Source: Prosapia bicincta (Eukaryota; Arthropoda; Insecta; Hemiptera; Cercopidae). From it: 64,000 bases of DNA. The notes beneath the pieces were generated by a model. It was not told the DNA's origin. It was given only the letters and a program-made list of their open reading frames with translations, and ran no database searches. The DNA is taken from assembly GCA_036971475.1 (NCBI GenBank), contig JBAIZL010000004.1, positions 71,185,393 to 71,249,392 on the forward strand. Direction: 5' to 3'. Position numbers and translations under genes: made by a program. Numbering within the stretch: position 1 is the stretch's first letter; every line of letters starts with the position of its first letter. This document shows, one piece after another, positions 35,656-47,902 of the stretch.

Positions 35656-36715
35656 GTGAGAGACATAAAAAATTGTGAAAATACTACACATTTTTTCATT
35701 TTGTAAAGAAAAATAAAACATGAATTTAATAGAAGGGCTATCCAAAGAGTTACAGACATTTTCAAATAAAAAATTAACAATGTGAAAAAAGTGTTGTATA
35801 CATTTTAGAGGTAAATTCTTTAGATATTTGTCTATATAATTGCTCATTTAAATTAAGGCAATCAAACAGTGGCACAAGTATTTCAATTTCATCTGTATAA
35901 ATTTGCTATTTGTGATTTCAACCATTGATTTACACTTACATGCAGTTTGGGTTGAATATCAAAGCATTGTGTGGAGACTTGTGTTTTTATTGCTGGGAAG
36001 ATGTGGTATTCGCTCATCGCCAAATTTAGGCTGTATGGGGGATTATTGAACACCTTCCATTTAGTTGCTCTCGGATATTTTTGGCCTTATGTAGATATGC
36101 ATTATTATGAAAAAAAACAAAACCTTTATGCTAAGTATTCATTGAAGCTTGTTTTGTAAACCCCGCTTCACTTTCTCAGTATTTCATAATTCATCCCTAT
36201 ATTGTTTTGAAATTTTAATAATCATGAAACCACTAATAAAGTGTGTCATTTGTTTACATCACCCGTCCATCTTATTAAAAGAGGCTCATGCCTAGGCCTA
36301 TCATTGTTCATGGGCATTGGTTTGGCTATATTGAAAATTGTAACACTACCTCATTCGACTTCTACTCATTCCATATACATCACAAAGTTTGTAATGAATT
36401 TCAATTTTTTTCCAACAAAAACAGAACATAACTTATAAGTGAGTTTCTATTGCAGCACATATTTTAACAGTTCATGAAGAAAAAAGTAGCAGATAAATAG
36501 AAAAACACTAACACCTCTCGATGGTTACTGACCTTATGTAACTAACGCGGTAGCAATAACCCTCAATAATTCATCAATGTAGTACGTCAAAATATCTGTC
36601 ACTTTCTAGATAGGTCTTGCATTTAAATATGTTTATGTTTAACTCATTTTTAGGATAAATCATTATGTACTTAAAGTATACTGACAAACAATATTATTAA
36701 AAATATATTAATAAT
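35656..36715. other. Intron DNA, no gene seen
   Basis: Nothing recognised. Confidence 0.55.
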
Positions 36716-38425
36716 AAAATTAATTATATTTTTCCTCCTAATGTCAAATAAATGACTTTCATTACACATATAGAGCATTATGTAATCATGCCTTTTTTAT
36801 CTTATATTAAACTATTGATCTATGGACTCATACATTAATGGTCAATTAATTAAATTTTTCCTCTTATTGTCAAATAAATTACTTTCATTACATATATAGA
36901 GCATTATGTAATCATGCCTTTTTTATCTTATATTAAACTATTGTTCTATGGACTCATACATTTGATGGTCAATTAATTAAATTTTTCCTCCTAATGTCAA
37001 ATAAATGACTTTCATTACATATATAGAGCATTATGTAATCATGCCTTTTTTATCTTATATTAAATTATTGTTCTATGGACTCATACATTTGTTGGTCAAT
37101 TAATTATATTTTTCCTCCTAATGTCAAATAAATGACTTCCATTACATATATAGAGCATTATGTAATCATGCCTTTTTTATCTTATATTAAACTATTGTTC
37201 TATGGACTCATACATTTGTTGGTCAATTAATTAAATTTTTCCTCCTAATGTCAAATAAATGACTTTCATTACATATATAGAGCATTATGTAATCATGCCT
37301 TTTTTATCTTATATTAAACTATTGTTCTATGGACTCATACATTTGATGGTCAATTAATTAAATTTTTCCTCCTAATGTCAAATAAATGACTTTCATTACA
37401 TATATAGAGCATTATGTAATCATGCCTTTTTTATCTTATATTAAACTATTGTTCTATGGACTCATACATTTGTTGGTCAATTAATTATATTTTTCCTCCT
37501 AATGTCAAATAAATGACTTCCATTACATATATAGAGCATTATGTAATCATGCCTTTTTTATCTTATATTAAACTATTGTTCTATGGACTCGTACATTTGA
37601 TGGTAAATTAATTATATTTTTCCTCTTATTGTCAAATAAATTACTTTCATTACATATATAGAGCATTATGTAATCATGCCTTTTTTATCTTATATTAAAC
37701 TATTGTTCTATGGACTCATACATTTGTTGGTCAATTAATTATATTTTTCCTCCTAATGTCAAATAAATGACTTCCATTACATATATAGAGCATTATGTAA
37801 TCATGCCTTTTTTATCTTATATTAAACTATTGATCTATGGACTCGTACATTTGATGGTCAATTAATTATATTTTTCCTCCTAATGTCAAATAAATTACTT
37901 TCATTACATATATAGAGCATTATGTAATCATGCCTTTTTTTTCTTATATTAAACTATTGATCTATGGACTCGTACATTTGATGGTAAATTAATTATATTT
38001 TTCCTCTTATTGTCAAATAAATTACTTTCATTACATATATAGAGCATTATGTAATCATGCCTTTTTTATCTTATATTAAACTATTGTTCTATGGACTCAT
38101 ACATTTGATGGTCAATTAATTAAATTTTTCCTCCTAATGTCAAATAAATGACTTTCATTACATATATAGAGCATTATGTAATCATGCCTTTTTTATCTTA
38201 TATTAAACTATTGTTCTATGGACTCGTACATTTGATGGTAAATTAATTATATTTTTCCTCTTATTGTCAAATAAATTACTTTCATTACATATATAGAGCA
38301 TTATGTAATCATACCTTTTTTATCTTATATTAAACTATTGATCTATGGACTCATACATTTGATGGTCAATTAATTATATTTTTCCTCTTATTGTCAAATA
38401 AATTGCTTTCATTACATTTAGAGCA
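36716..38425. repeat. 127-bp minisatellite, about 13 copies
   Basis: The mark TTTTTCCTC recurs at 126-127-base steps (36834, 36860+100, 36987, 37114, 37241 and onward). Each unit contains TTACATATATAGAGCATTAT and TTTTTTATCTTATATTAAAC. Two linked variants exist, CTCCTAATG...TGAC and CTCTTATTG...TTAC, in irregular alternation. The last unit is truncated near 38425. Confidence 0.95.
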
Positions 38426-39125
38426 TTATGTCATTGTAAAAAGCATCAGGTAAACTAGGTGCATGACTTATATTGAAGATCAGTGTTTCATGAAATGTCT
38501 AGGGTCATTGTCCATGTATACAGATACTTGGATTTCTTAGAGAGAGTGTTCTCTTTTTTATATCTGTTCTTATACCATGCTATAAATATTCATGGTTTTT
38601 CAAACATAAAGTGTTTGACAGGGTAAACTGTCCAAGTCAGTGATGTCAGATCTACTATTTTTATAATAGAAAAATAAAAAAAATACAGTACTTATACTTG
38701 TACCTCTTACACTACTGTAAAACACACAAAATGGCTGCTGGAAATATGTCAACATATTCGAGGCACCTTTTATTTTCCAGTGATTCAGTATGTATTATAT
38801 CAGGAGATTAGAGACCTTGAAAAACTAGTTGGAGTTGACATTATGTAGGATAAAGCAACAACGACACCTACCATTCCCTAACTATAAAAATAAACTTGCA
38901 GTGCACGACTTATAATATGAAATTTTTAATTAATTATAATAATAATAAATAATTATAATATAATTACATTTTTTAATTATAAATTTATAACCATTTATTC
39001 AACAATAACTATACACAGCATTTACAAATCACAGACAATTCTTTAAATGATTTATTCATATTAAAATCTTTCATTAAACATTTTTTTTATGTTGAAAATT
39101 TAAACTCGGACACATTCTGTTTTAG
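38426..39125. other. Intron DNA, no gene seen
   Basis: Nothing recognised before the zinc-finger exon. Confidence 0.55.
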
Positions 39126-39390
39126 AATGTAGTGGCTGCAGTTGGACAGAGGTATGGCATGGAGTGGAAGCAGCTAGAATTGTTGTTGCTGGTTTAGTGG
39201 AGTTCATTAGAGTACACGGAGCTCGTAAACTTCCAGCTGGAGAACCTGGAGGTGTAGGTGGAGCATTATCACAGATTCATGCACATAACGGCAAATATAA
39301 AATTAGTTTATGTCGTGATTTAGGTCTCAGGGGTAGCTGCCCTCGAGGTGCAAATTGCACATTTGCTCATTCAGATGATGAGTTAGAAAA
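39126..39390 (+). CDS. RC3H1: Roquin coding exon 6: CCCH zinc finger
   Basis: Residues 365-453. The zinc finger is C427-x8-C436-x5-C442-x3-H446 (core GSCPRGANCTFAH), a C3H1 finger of the spacing found in Roquin, where it adds single-strand AU-rich RNA binding to the ROQ contact. Before it the exon has a glycine-rich linker (EPGGVGG). Acceptor TTTTAG ends at 39125; donor GTAAGT at 39391; ends two bases into a Lys codon. Confidence 0.93.
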
Positions 39391-40385
39391 GTAAGTTTCT
39401 TAACAATATTTTCACTTCAAAAATGTCTTGGCACACAGATTAACTGAGTGCCATACCAAAACTATCTTAGCACACAGATGGTTACCAATTTTATTTCTTT
39501 AATTTAAAGATTTGTAAATTAATAATAAAAGTTTTGTGAAGAAAATTTTGCTTTAGAAAAATTAAGTAATCATATAAAAAAATGAGTTATCTCTGGCCTT
39601 CATAGTACATAACTTTATTGTGATTATATTGATTTTGTTTATATTTGCATTAGAAATGATATATTTCACCATTTATTTAACTTACTATTACACTGTATTG
39701 GGTTTACTCTTGTGGATTAAAACATCCCTATTATCTTTTCACTTTATTTCCTATACACAGTTTATTGAAATGTAGGTTTACTTACAAAAACTCATTGATC
39801 TGGATATTGACACCTATTCCAAAGAATATGCTTATTCCTAACAGATACCTGTGGGCTCTCATTTATGCATATTTTAAAATATATAAATTTTCTATTTTAT
39901 CTGAAGATAATCCAAATGACTCCAAATGTTTTTTATTTAGTTTTTTGTTTTACAAACAAAATGTCACTATAGTGAGGTAATAATTGTATTTATTTAGTTA
40001 ATACTAAAATGGCTTGTTGTTTTTCGAAAAACATTTGTGCCTTGTTCTTCTGAACGGATAAAAATTTGATTTGTGGTTTTCCAACAATTTTGACTTTCTT
40101 AAGTTTTTTTTCTGGCATTGTTGGAGCTTTTTGCTTTCCCATGAAAAATTAATTCCTCTTAAAATCATAAATGTTTACATTCATTGTAAATTTTTCCTTT
40201 AGGAGTCTCAGTTATAATACTAAAATGTTTTAATTAATAAATCTATACAAATATTTTACTTTTTGGAAAATTAATTTTTTTTGTATTAAGATTCATTTTT
40301 CAGTCGTTAAGATGCCTTGTCAAACTAAAACTCTAAAAAACAAAAAAATGTGTAATGGATTTGGATAATTATATATATTCTATTT
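39391..40385. other. Intron DNA, no gene seen
   Basis: Ends in the (TA)n tract into which the Gypsy element is inserted. Confidence 0.55.

Positions 40386-40387
<2 letters not shown>

Positions 40388-40439
<52 letters not shown>
40388..40439. repeat. (TA)n microsatellite, Gypsy insertion site
   Basis: About 52 bases of TA to the left of the 5' LTR; the tract resumes at 49110 after the 3' LTR. ATAT flanks both sides, compatible with a 4-bp target duplication that cannot be told from the repeat itself. Confidence 0.9.
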
Positions 40440-40442
<3 letters not shown>

Positions 40443-41645
40443 AACATTTTGAAGTAGTATATATATAAAAGGCACTTACAAAATAAGATAAATATATATA
40501 AATAAATTCAGTATGTAAAAAAATTACTAAAATATACCAGTAACGAAATGTAAACATAACCTAATTTCACTTGTGTAGAAAATGCACATGGCCACATTTT
40601 AGATCTAATCACAAGATTTTATATAAAAAGAAAAAAAAACACACAAATCACTATTTATAAGAAAATGTATTAGAAGTAATTGATAGATAACAATTTGAAT
40701 AGAACAATAGAACGATATAAATACACTTAAAACTTTCAAACGGCAAGCTAGTGAAATGTTCTGAAGTAAACAAGATGGGAGAACGAATTTGTGGAGTTGC
40801 GTGCGCATTGACCGGCAAAAGATATTCGTTTTAAATATTTCTCGTGGAGATATAATCTAAAACAGTTTGGGAAATAAGATTTAAATGCAATTGTTTTGCA
40901 AAGAAATTTAAGTGCAGTTGTTAAGAAGAAGAAGTGTATCAGAGGCGGTGAACATGACATCCGTAAAGCTGTTACAAGGAATAAACGAGAAAATAGCGGA
41001 AATTGACGACTTGGCCATTTTATTGCTAAAAAGGGAGCGTCAGTTAGTTGGGACAGAGCATTTGAACGAGGCAGACGTGTTTCAGAATTGGCTGTAGAAA
41101 TTTTATTTTTTTAACTGGTGCGGAAAGTGCAGTATCGTATTCAAATCATAATTACAGAATAACATTAAGCCAAATCATTGAACTGATCGATTAAGAAGAC
41201 ATTATTCAGGAAATTATTTAATTAGAAACCAAATAACTTGTAAAAAAATTTTAGCTTGTAAGAATTGTAACTTAGATATTTTTTTGAAAGTGCCAACTCA
41301 AATTTTATTATTCAAAATTTAGAAAACCCACCTATTAACCCGAGATAAGGAGAGCTCAAGCTCAAATTAAAGTAATTAAATCAAATTCAATTAATATTAA
41401 AATTTATAACTAAACTTCTTGCTGCCATAAACAAATTTTAGACTTAGGCTAATAAAGCTTAATTTTTGTAATTCTTTGTGGATGAAATAAGACTTTGTAA
41501 TTAGTAAGTGACTTTATAAAGGAAAATAAGGAATGTCATATTAAGATATTAAAATTTTTGTAACAAAAGCAGCATTGAATCGTTATTTCTTTTAACTTAT
41601 AAATTTTTATTAAGACTTATAAAAGTGAATTTACCAAATATTACA
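40440..41645 (+). repeat. 5' LTR of the Gypsy element
   Basis: 1206 bp, long for an arthropod Gypsy LTR. Contains a 47-codon frame at 40954-41097 and several AATAAA-type signals. Confidence 0.95.
40954..41097 (+). CDS. Small frame inside the LTR, function unknown
   Basis: 47 codons from ATG (MTSVKLLQGINEKIAEIDDL then LKRERQLVGTEHLNEADVF, ending NWL). It is repeated at 48418-48561 because the LTRs are identical. Upstream codons without an ATG are also open. The composition is protein-like (a possible short helix), but I recognise no family and cannot exclude chance; if the transcription start lies upstream it would be a leader frame before gag. Confidence 0.35.
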   Translation: MTSVKLLQGINEKIAEIDDLAILLLKRERQLVGTEHLNEADVFQNWL

Positions 41646-41670
41646 TTTGGCACACAAACGTGGGGCTCGA
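41646..41670 (+). other. Presumed primer-binding site
   Basis: Directly after the LTR: TTTGGCACACAAACGTGGGG. Position and the leading TGG fit pairing with a tRNA 3' CCA end; the tRNA is not identified. Confidence 0.5.
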
Positions 41671-41853
41671 TTATAAAAAAATTTAAGAATTAACCTTAAG
41701 GCACTTTAGATAAGATTATTAATTAAATATTTGTATTAATATTGTTTACTTTTCAGGACTTTGCAACCATAAGTCAATAATTTTTTTAATTTTCAAAATT
41801 TAAATAGCATAAAGGGGAATTTTGAAATTTTAGATAAAGAAATAAAAAAAAAA

Positions 41854-43635
41854 ATGGAATCTGAAACAGGTACATATAATTTAAGGGGGGAGAAAGCGAA
41901 AAAAACAGAAAAATTAGAGGAATATAACAAATATAGTAGGTCTAGGAAGGGTACAGCAATTGAGGAAGCTGCAAAAGGAAAATATGTGACATTAAAAAAA
42001 AAAATAAATGAAAAAGAGGAAGAAGCTACAATAGGCCTAATAGAATTGGAAAAAGGGACAAGCCTAGAAATACAAGAGACAGAAACGGAAGGCACAGATA
42101 TGCCTATAGAAGAGAGTGAGGTGGAAACCCAAGTAGATGAGGCTAGGGGATTACCACTGATGCAAACCCAACAGAAAAAGGGAAATAATGAGGGTGTTGA
42201 TTTAAGGAATATAATGAGGACTTTAATGGAAATGAGTGTAAACATAAATACAGGGAGAGAGGAAATGAATAGAAAATTTGAAGAGAGTAAGGAGGAAATA
42301 AAAAAAGAAATGAATAGAAAATTTGAACAGAGTAATGAAGAAATAAGGAAATTAAATAAAAATAGTGAGGAAATAAAGGAGGAAAATAAGGAGATGAAAG
42401 AAGAGATGAACAGAGGATTTGCCTCAAGTAGGTTGGAAATGGATAAGAAGTTCGAAAGCCTAAAGGAAGAAAATAGGAGAATGATAGAGGATATGAGGGA
42501 ACAGTTGAGAACAGAGAATAATGCTGTAATAGGAGTTATGAGAAGAGACTTAGAGGAGAAGATTAAGGAGAATTTTGAGGAAACAAAAGAAATAATAGCT
42601 GATGTGACAGAAATTAATAAGAAAGAGATAGAGAAGGTAGAAAATATAACAATACAGAACAGGGAAGAGTTAAGAGTTTTAAATAAGGAGATAGCGATTG
42701 AGAAAAACAATAATAATGATAGAATTGACCGATTGGAAACAGAAGGAAGGAGGAATAATGAGAAACAAGGGGAATTGACCCAGAGAATGGAAAAGGTAGA
42801 AAAGAAGGTGGAAGAAAGTAAAGGAGGAGAAGGCCTAAGGATCATACAAGTGTCTTGCGGGAATCAGGAGGAGATGCCCAAATTTAATGGAAGGAATGGT
42901 AACCCTATGGAGTTCCTCAAAAGACTGGATAGGTATGTGGAGAGAAAATTTGAATGTAGGACAGGGGAAAGATTTGAAAATGAATGGAGAGGAATCATAG
43001 ATAGAGCTTTGGAAGTAGGAGCGGCTAGATGGTGGGAATCAATCAGAGAGGAGGTGGAAGATTTCGCGGATTTACAAGATAGATTTATAGAAAGATACTG
43101 GGCCAAAGAAATACAGGAAGGCATTAAAGAGAGAATGGAAAATGAAAGGTATATTGAGGGAAATGGAAGAGCCAGAGCAGATTATTTCATAGAAAGAGTC
43201 ATAGTTTTAAAGAACATGACACCACCGCAAAATGACGAAGAGATAGTCCGGAGATTAAGCCGGCATTTTAATGAAAGGATACAGTTGTCAAGAAGGGTGC
43301 AAAATATAAAAACGATCCGAGAGATGGAAAGGATGCTGAATGAGGAGGACATAGAGGAGAGAAATAAGGAAATAAGACAGAGAAACAGGGGACCATGGAA
43401 TAGGCCTACCCCTAGAGAGGAACAGAATGGAAATAGATTTCCACCCAGAAGGGGTGAGGAAGGGATGAGACAGCAGGGAAATAGAAGATTTCCAGGACCA
43501 GGAGAATTGTATAGAAGGAATGAATATAGGAATGAAGGGCGGCCATATATCCAGTTTTTTAACAGAAGAATAGATAACCATATGAGGGGGAATGTTGAAC
43601 CAAGACCAGGGCAGGAAAATAATCGAGAAAATTGA
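41854..43635 (+). CDS. gag: Gypsy Gag-like protein
   Basis: 593 codons. Residues about 110-310 form a long charged coiled coil with repeated EMNRKFE-type units; residues about 330-490 are the retrotransposon capsid-like domain (FNGRNGNPMEFLKRLDRYVE, ARWWESI, FIERYWAK). The C terminus is rich in Arg, Gly and Pro (NRRFPGPGELYRRNEYRN), with no CCHC zinc knuckle; the basic tail may bind RNA in its place. The frame ends at TGA 43633-43635 but then stays open to TAG at 43748, overlapping the pol frame (open from 43737) by 14 bases. This suggests an original longer Gag joined to Pol by a -1 frameshift. An antisense frame of 350 codons here is a shadow. Confidence 0.85.
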   Translation: MESETGTYNLRGEKAKKTEKLEEYNKYSRSRKGTAIEEAAKGKYVTLKKKINEKEEEATIGLIELEKGTSLEIQETETEGTDMPIEESEVETQVDEARGLPLMQTQQKKGNNEGVDLRNIMRTLMEMSVNINTGREEMNRKFEESKEEIKKEMNRKFEQSNEEIRKLNKNSEEIKEENKEMKEEMNRGFASSRLEMDKKFESLKEENRRMIEDMREQLRTENNAVIGVMRRDLEEKIKENFEETKEIIADVTEINKKEIEKVENITIQNREELRVLNKEIAIEKNNNNDRIDRLETEGRRNNEKQGELTQRMEKVEKKVEESKGGEGLRIIQVSCGNQEEMPKFNGRNGNPMEFLKRLDRYVERKFECRTGERFENEWRGIIDRALEVGAARWWESIREEVEDFADLQDRFIERYWAKEIQEGIKERMENERYIEGNGRARADYFIERVIVLKNMTPPQNDEEIVRRLSRHFNERIQLSRRVQNIKTIREMERMLNEEDIEERNKEIRQRNRGPWNRPTPREEQNGNRFPPRRGEEGMRQQGNRRFPGPGELYRRNEYRNEGRPYIQFFNRRIDNHMRGNVEPRPGQENNREN

Positions 43636-43736
43636 GGAGACAGGAATTACAGAACCAATGACAGGAGCCAGAAGGAAGTAAATCAGATAGAGACAAGGAG
43701 ATGTGTGGGGACAAGGAAGGAGGATGGTGCACATAG

Positions 43737-46700
43737 TCAAACGGAAAACTAGAGAACACTGGTATCGTCGCCTTGGATCAGGAAAAGGAGCATCAAACAG
43801 AACAAATGAGGTTGCCAGTGATAAAATTTGATAAAAGCTCCTACGATAAAAATAAGTTAACTATAAATAATGTATTAATCAGTAGAAAATTTTTAGAACA
43901 AGAAGATGAGGAGAGAAATTATAATTTAGGAATTGAAAAAAAAATAATAAACCCAGAGATAGAGATTAAGATGGAAGATACAAGTTTACCAGCATTAATA
44001 GACACAGGCAGTAACGTAACATGTATCCAGGAGAAATGGATGTTAGAGAATAAAAATAAAATAGGAAAAATAGAAATCCTACCAATAAAAAATTTAACCA
44101 TTCGGACTGCAACAAATAAGAAAACTAAAAAGATAAACAAAATGATCATGGTAATAGGAGAAATAGGAGGGGTAAAATATCCGTTTCAATGCCTAGTGGT
44201 GCCAGGCTTATTGAGAAAATTTATTATAGGTACGGATATGTTGATGGATGTGGAGGCACAACTTGATTTTGGAAAATGGGAGATGGAGTTTAAATATGAA
44301 AACAAATTATATAAATCAAAAATGAGTGTAGATGGGCAGACAAAATTTAAAGGGGAGATGAATAATTTTGAAAATGAGATGGAGGAGGAATTGAGTTGTG
44401 ATGAACAGGAAGGAATGAATGATATGGAAAAATGGGAAGAATTTGAAACTTTTGGAAACCAGAGTCAAAATTATATTAAAATTGTACAAGAGGAGGGAGA
44501 GATAAAAAAAGAGGATATTTTTGAAAGAATAGGGAATGAAGAGGTAACTGAGGAACAAAGACAGGAGATGAGTGATTTAATAGAGAAGTATAAAGAAGTA
44601 TTTTCAGACCAGCCCGGTTTATGCACTGCATATAAACATAAGATTAAAGTTAGGGAAGATGTACCATTTTACCAAAGAAATTACCCAATTCCTACAAAGT
44701 ACCAAGATCAGGTACAAGAAGAGATAGAGAAAATGTTGAGGTTAGGTATAATTGAAAGAAGTACTAGTCCATATATTAATCCAATAGTCCCAGTCATCAA
44801 AACCAATGGGAAAGTTAGATTATGTTTAGATGCAAGAAAACTAAATGAAATTATAATTCCGGATTATGATTGCTGTAGAGGAATAAATGAGATTCTACAC
44901 AGAGCAAAGAGAGTTAATTGGTTGAGTACCATGGACCTCACTAACAGTTTCTGGCAGGTTGAATTGGAAGAGGAGTCAAGAAAATATACTGCATTCCAAC
45001 ATAGAGGGAAAACATACCAGTTTGTTGTTACACCCTATGGATTGAAAACATCTCTAGCAGCATTGGCAAGAGCTATGGACAGTATTATGAGGGAGGAATT
45101 AGAAGATTTCACCTTAATATATGTAGATGATATAGTCTGTATGTCTGAGACATTTGAGGAGCATAAAAAACACCTAGAAAAGATCTTCCAAATTTTTTTA
45201 AAAAACAACATGACCATTAAATTTGATAAATCAGAGTTCTGTAGAAAAGATATTTCATTCTTAGGGTATAGATTGACTACAAATGGAGTAAAAATGGATG
45301 AAGAGAAGGTTAGAGCTATATTAGAATTTCCCTCACCTAAAAATCCTCGACAGTTAAAAGGTTTTATTGGAATGGCTAATTATTATAATAAATTTATAGA
45401 AAAATATTCAGAATTTGTACAACCATTATTAAAATTATTATCTAATAGAAACAAATTTATTTGGACAGAAGAGGAGGAGCGAAATTTTATTAAATTAAAG
45501 AAAAAATTTTTGGAAACAAATGTACTTACTCACCCAGATTACCAGAAAACATTTTACCTACAAACAGATGCCAGTGAATATGCCATAGGAGGACACATCT
45601 GTCAGATTGATGAAAAGGGGGAGAAAAAGGCAGTAATGTTTATGAACCGCACATTAAAAGGAAGTGAAGTTAAATATTATACCACTGAGAAGGAATTACT
45701 TGCTATATTGTTTTGTCTGCAGAAAGCAAGACAGATCATCCTAGGAAGAAAAATTGTGATCCAGACTGACCATCAGGCCTTAACTTTTATTAAGACTTGT
45801 AAAATTTTAAATTCAAGATTGCATAGATGGATATTACTAATGCAAGAATATGATTATACTATTGAACACTGAAAAGGAAAAGAAAATGTAGTTGCAGACC
45901 TATTGAGCAGGAACCCTTGTGACAAAAATAAGTTTGAAAGAAGAGACCAAAATTCAGAATTACAAATAAATTATATAGAAAGAGTTATGGATATGGAAAT
46001 GTGTACAAAATTTAAAGAATTTAGTAAATTACAAGTAGAAGATTTGGAAGTTAGAGAAATAAAAGAAAACATTCAAAATTATCCTCAAAATTATAAAATT
46101 ATTAATAACTTAGTATATAAAAGAAATAGGGAAAGTTGGAAAATAGTAGTACCAAAGGGAATGATTAAAGAAATAGTGGGTACTTGTCATGAATATTACC
46201 TGCATGCAGGAGCTAAGAAATGTCATACTATATTATCAGAGAGCTTCACTTGGAAGAAAATGGGAAAAAGCATTAGGGGAATTATTAAAACATGTAATAT
46301 TTGTCAAAGAGCTAAAAATGTAACCCAAGGTAATTTTGGAGAGATGAAAGGGATCCAAGTGGAAAAACCAAAGGAGCAATTGTCAATTGATTTTATAGGA
46401 CCATTTCAAAGAACTGTAGGAGGCTATAAGTATTTATTACTAATTTTAGATGTATTTACAAAATTCGTTCAAATCTATAAATTGAAAAAGGCAACCACAG
46501 GGGAGGCAATTAAATGTTTAGAAAATTATATAGAAAAATTCGGGAGAGTAGAAAGAATACAGACTGATCATGGAACCCAGTTTAATAATAAGAAATGGCT
46601 GGAGTATATTAAAAATAGAGAAATGAAACCAATATTTTCTCCAATAAGGAGGCCACAAAGCAATATCGTTGAGAGGGTGAATAAGGAGATCATTAGATGT

Positions 46701-47243
46701 TTGAAAACATATTGTCATCATAACCATAGAGAATGGGGAAAATATGTAGAGGTTATTAACCAGGCAATTAATGAAATTCCTCATGAGACTATAGGATACA
46801 CACCTAACCAGCTACAACTAGGAATTCAGGATGAAAGGTTTTGGCAAAAGGAAATAAAAAATTTAGGCTGGAGTTCAAAATTAATAAATTTAGAAAGACA
46901 TTTAGAAATTGCTAGGAGTAGAATTAAGAAGAAGGCTCATAAGAGAGCAGAGAAATTTAATAAAACTCATAAAATAGAAGAATTAAATGTTGGGGACAAG
47001 GTATTAGTAAAAGAAAATTGGCAACCACAGGGTATAAGAGGTGAGATGGCAAAATTATTTTATATATATGATGGACCTTATGTGATCACCAAGAAATATG
47101 GCAAGGCGACTTATGAAATCAAAGATGCTAGAAGCAATAAAATTAGAGGAATTTTCCATATTAGCTTGTTAAAGAAATTTTATGAACCAAGGGAGGCACA
47201 CCATGGAGAATCAGATAAATTTCAGATAGAACAAATTAAATAG
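43737..47243 (+). pseudogene. pol: Gypsy Pol polyprotein with one in-frame TGA
   Basis: Open in one frame except for TGA at 45870-45872. Aspartic protease: ALIDTGSNVTCIQ with the DTGS site at 44001. RT: LIYVDDIVCM, YVDD at 45120-45131. RNase H: FYLQTDASEYAIGGH near 45550-45600, ending at the stop, which falls where a conserved residue precedes KGKENVVADLLSR. Integrase: H-H-C-C zinc-binding group near 46190-46305 (LHAGAKKCH, CNICQRA), catalytic D in LSIDFIGPF, D in IQTDHGTQF, E in SNIVERVNKE; then a GPY-type C-terminal module (FYIYDGPYVI). No ATG near the start, so it needs frameshifting from Gag. The part after the stop is 45903-47243. All catalytic residues are present; only the TGA breaks it. 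Confidence 0.88.
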
Positions 47244-47902
47244 TAAGGGAGAAGTCGAGAGAAAGGAAAATAACAAGGGATAATAAGATGGTAACAACAG
47301 GAATGACTCAGGATATAAAAGTATTAGGAGAAGGAAGCGAATGTAGGAGGGATAGATAACAAATAAACCGGAAATGACAATGGACCAGAAATGACTTAAT
47401 AATTAAACAAACACTTGAAAAAAAATAAAGAAATAAAAAATATATAAATTTAAATAAAATAGGAAGGGATGAACGAATAAGAACAAGGACCTAACCTACA
47501 AACAACCTAGACATGCTATGACTCGGTTAGGCTAAAATTAAGAAAAAAAAAACACTGTGTCAGAAGATAGATTATATAGATAAATAAAAAGACTTATGAT
47601 TGGAAAGATTCCATTCTATTAAAATTAAAATAAAGAAAGAAAAAGAAAAAGGTTATAAAATAGATTCTAAGAATCAGAAAATGATTAATGTACTAGATGT
47701 TAAGAGTATAAGAGGATTGTTGATTAAATGTTAATTGTTAATTTATTGTATTGTTAGGAGTTAAGTATATCATATGTAATTAGAGGGCAGCAGACAAGCA
47801 AGAAGGATAGAGTAAGAGTTTACTCCCAAAATGTGAAAATTGAGATTAAAAAAAAAAAGGAATTTTGGAATCAAAATTTTTTTTATCTAAATTTGGGGAC
47901 TA
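47244..47902 (+). other. Gypsy 3' untranslated region and polypurine tract
   Basis: Purine-rich, no frame. It ends TTTGGGGACTA directly before the LTR (47892-47902), the likely plus-strand primer. Confidence 0.65.

Noticed and set aside
36716..38425. CRISPR-like array
   Set aside because: Eukaryotic context; 127-bp head-to-tail units without distinct spacers; a minisatellite.
41793..42845. 350-codon minus-strand open frame, Ser/Phe-rich
   Set aside because: It is the antisense shadow of the coiled-coil Gag; the bias comes from purine-rich sense codons.
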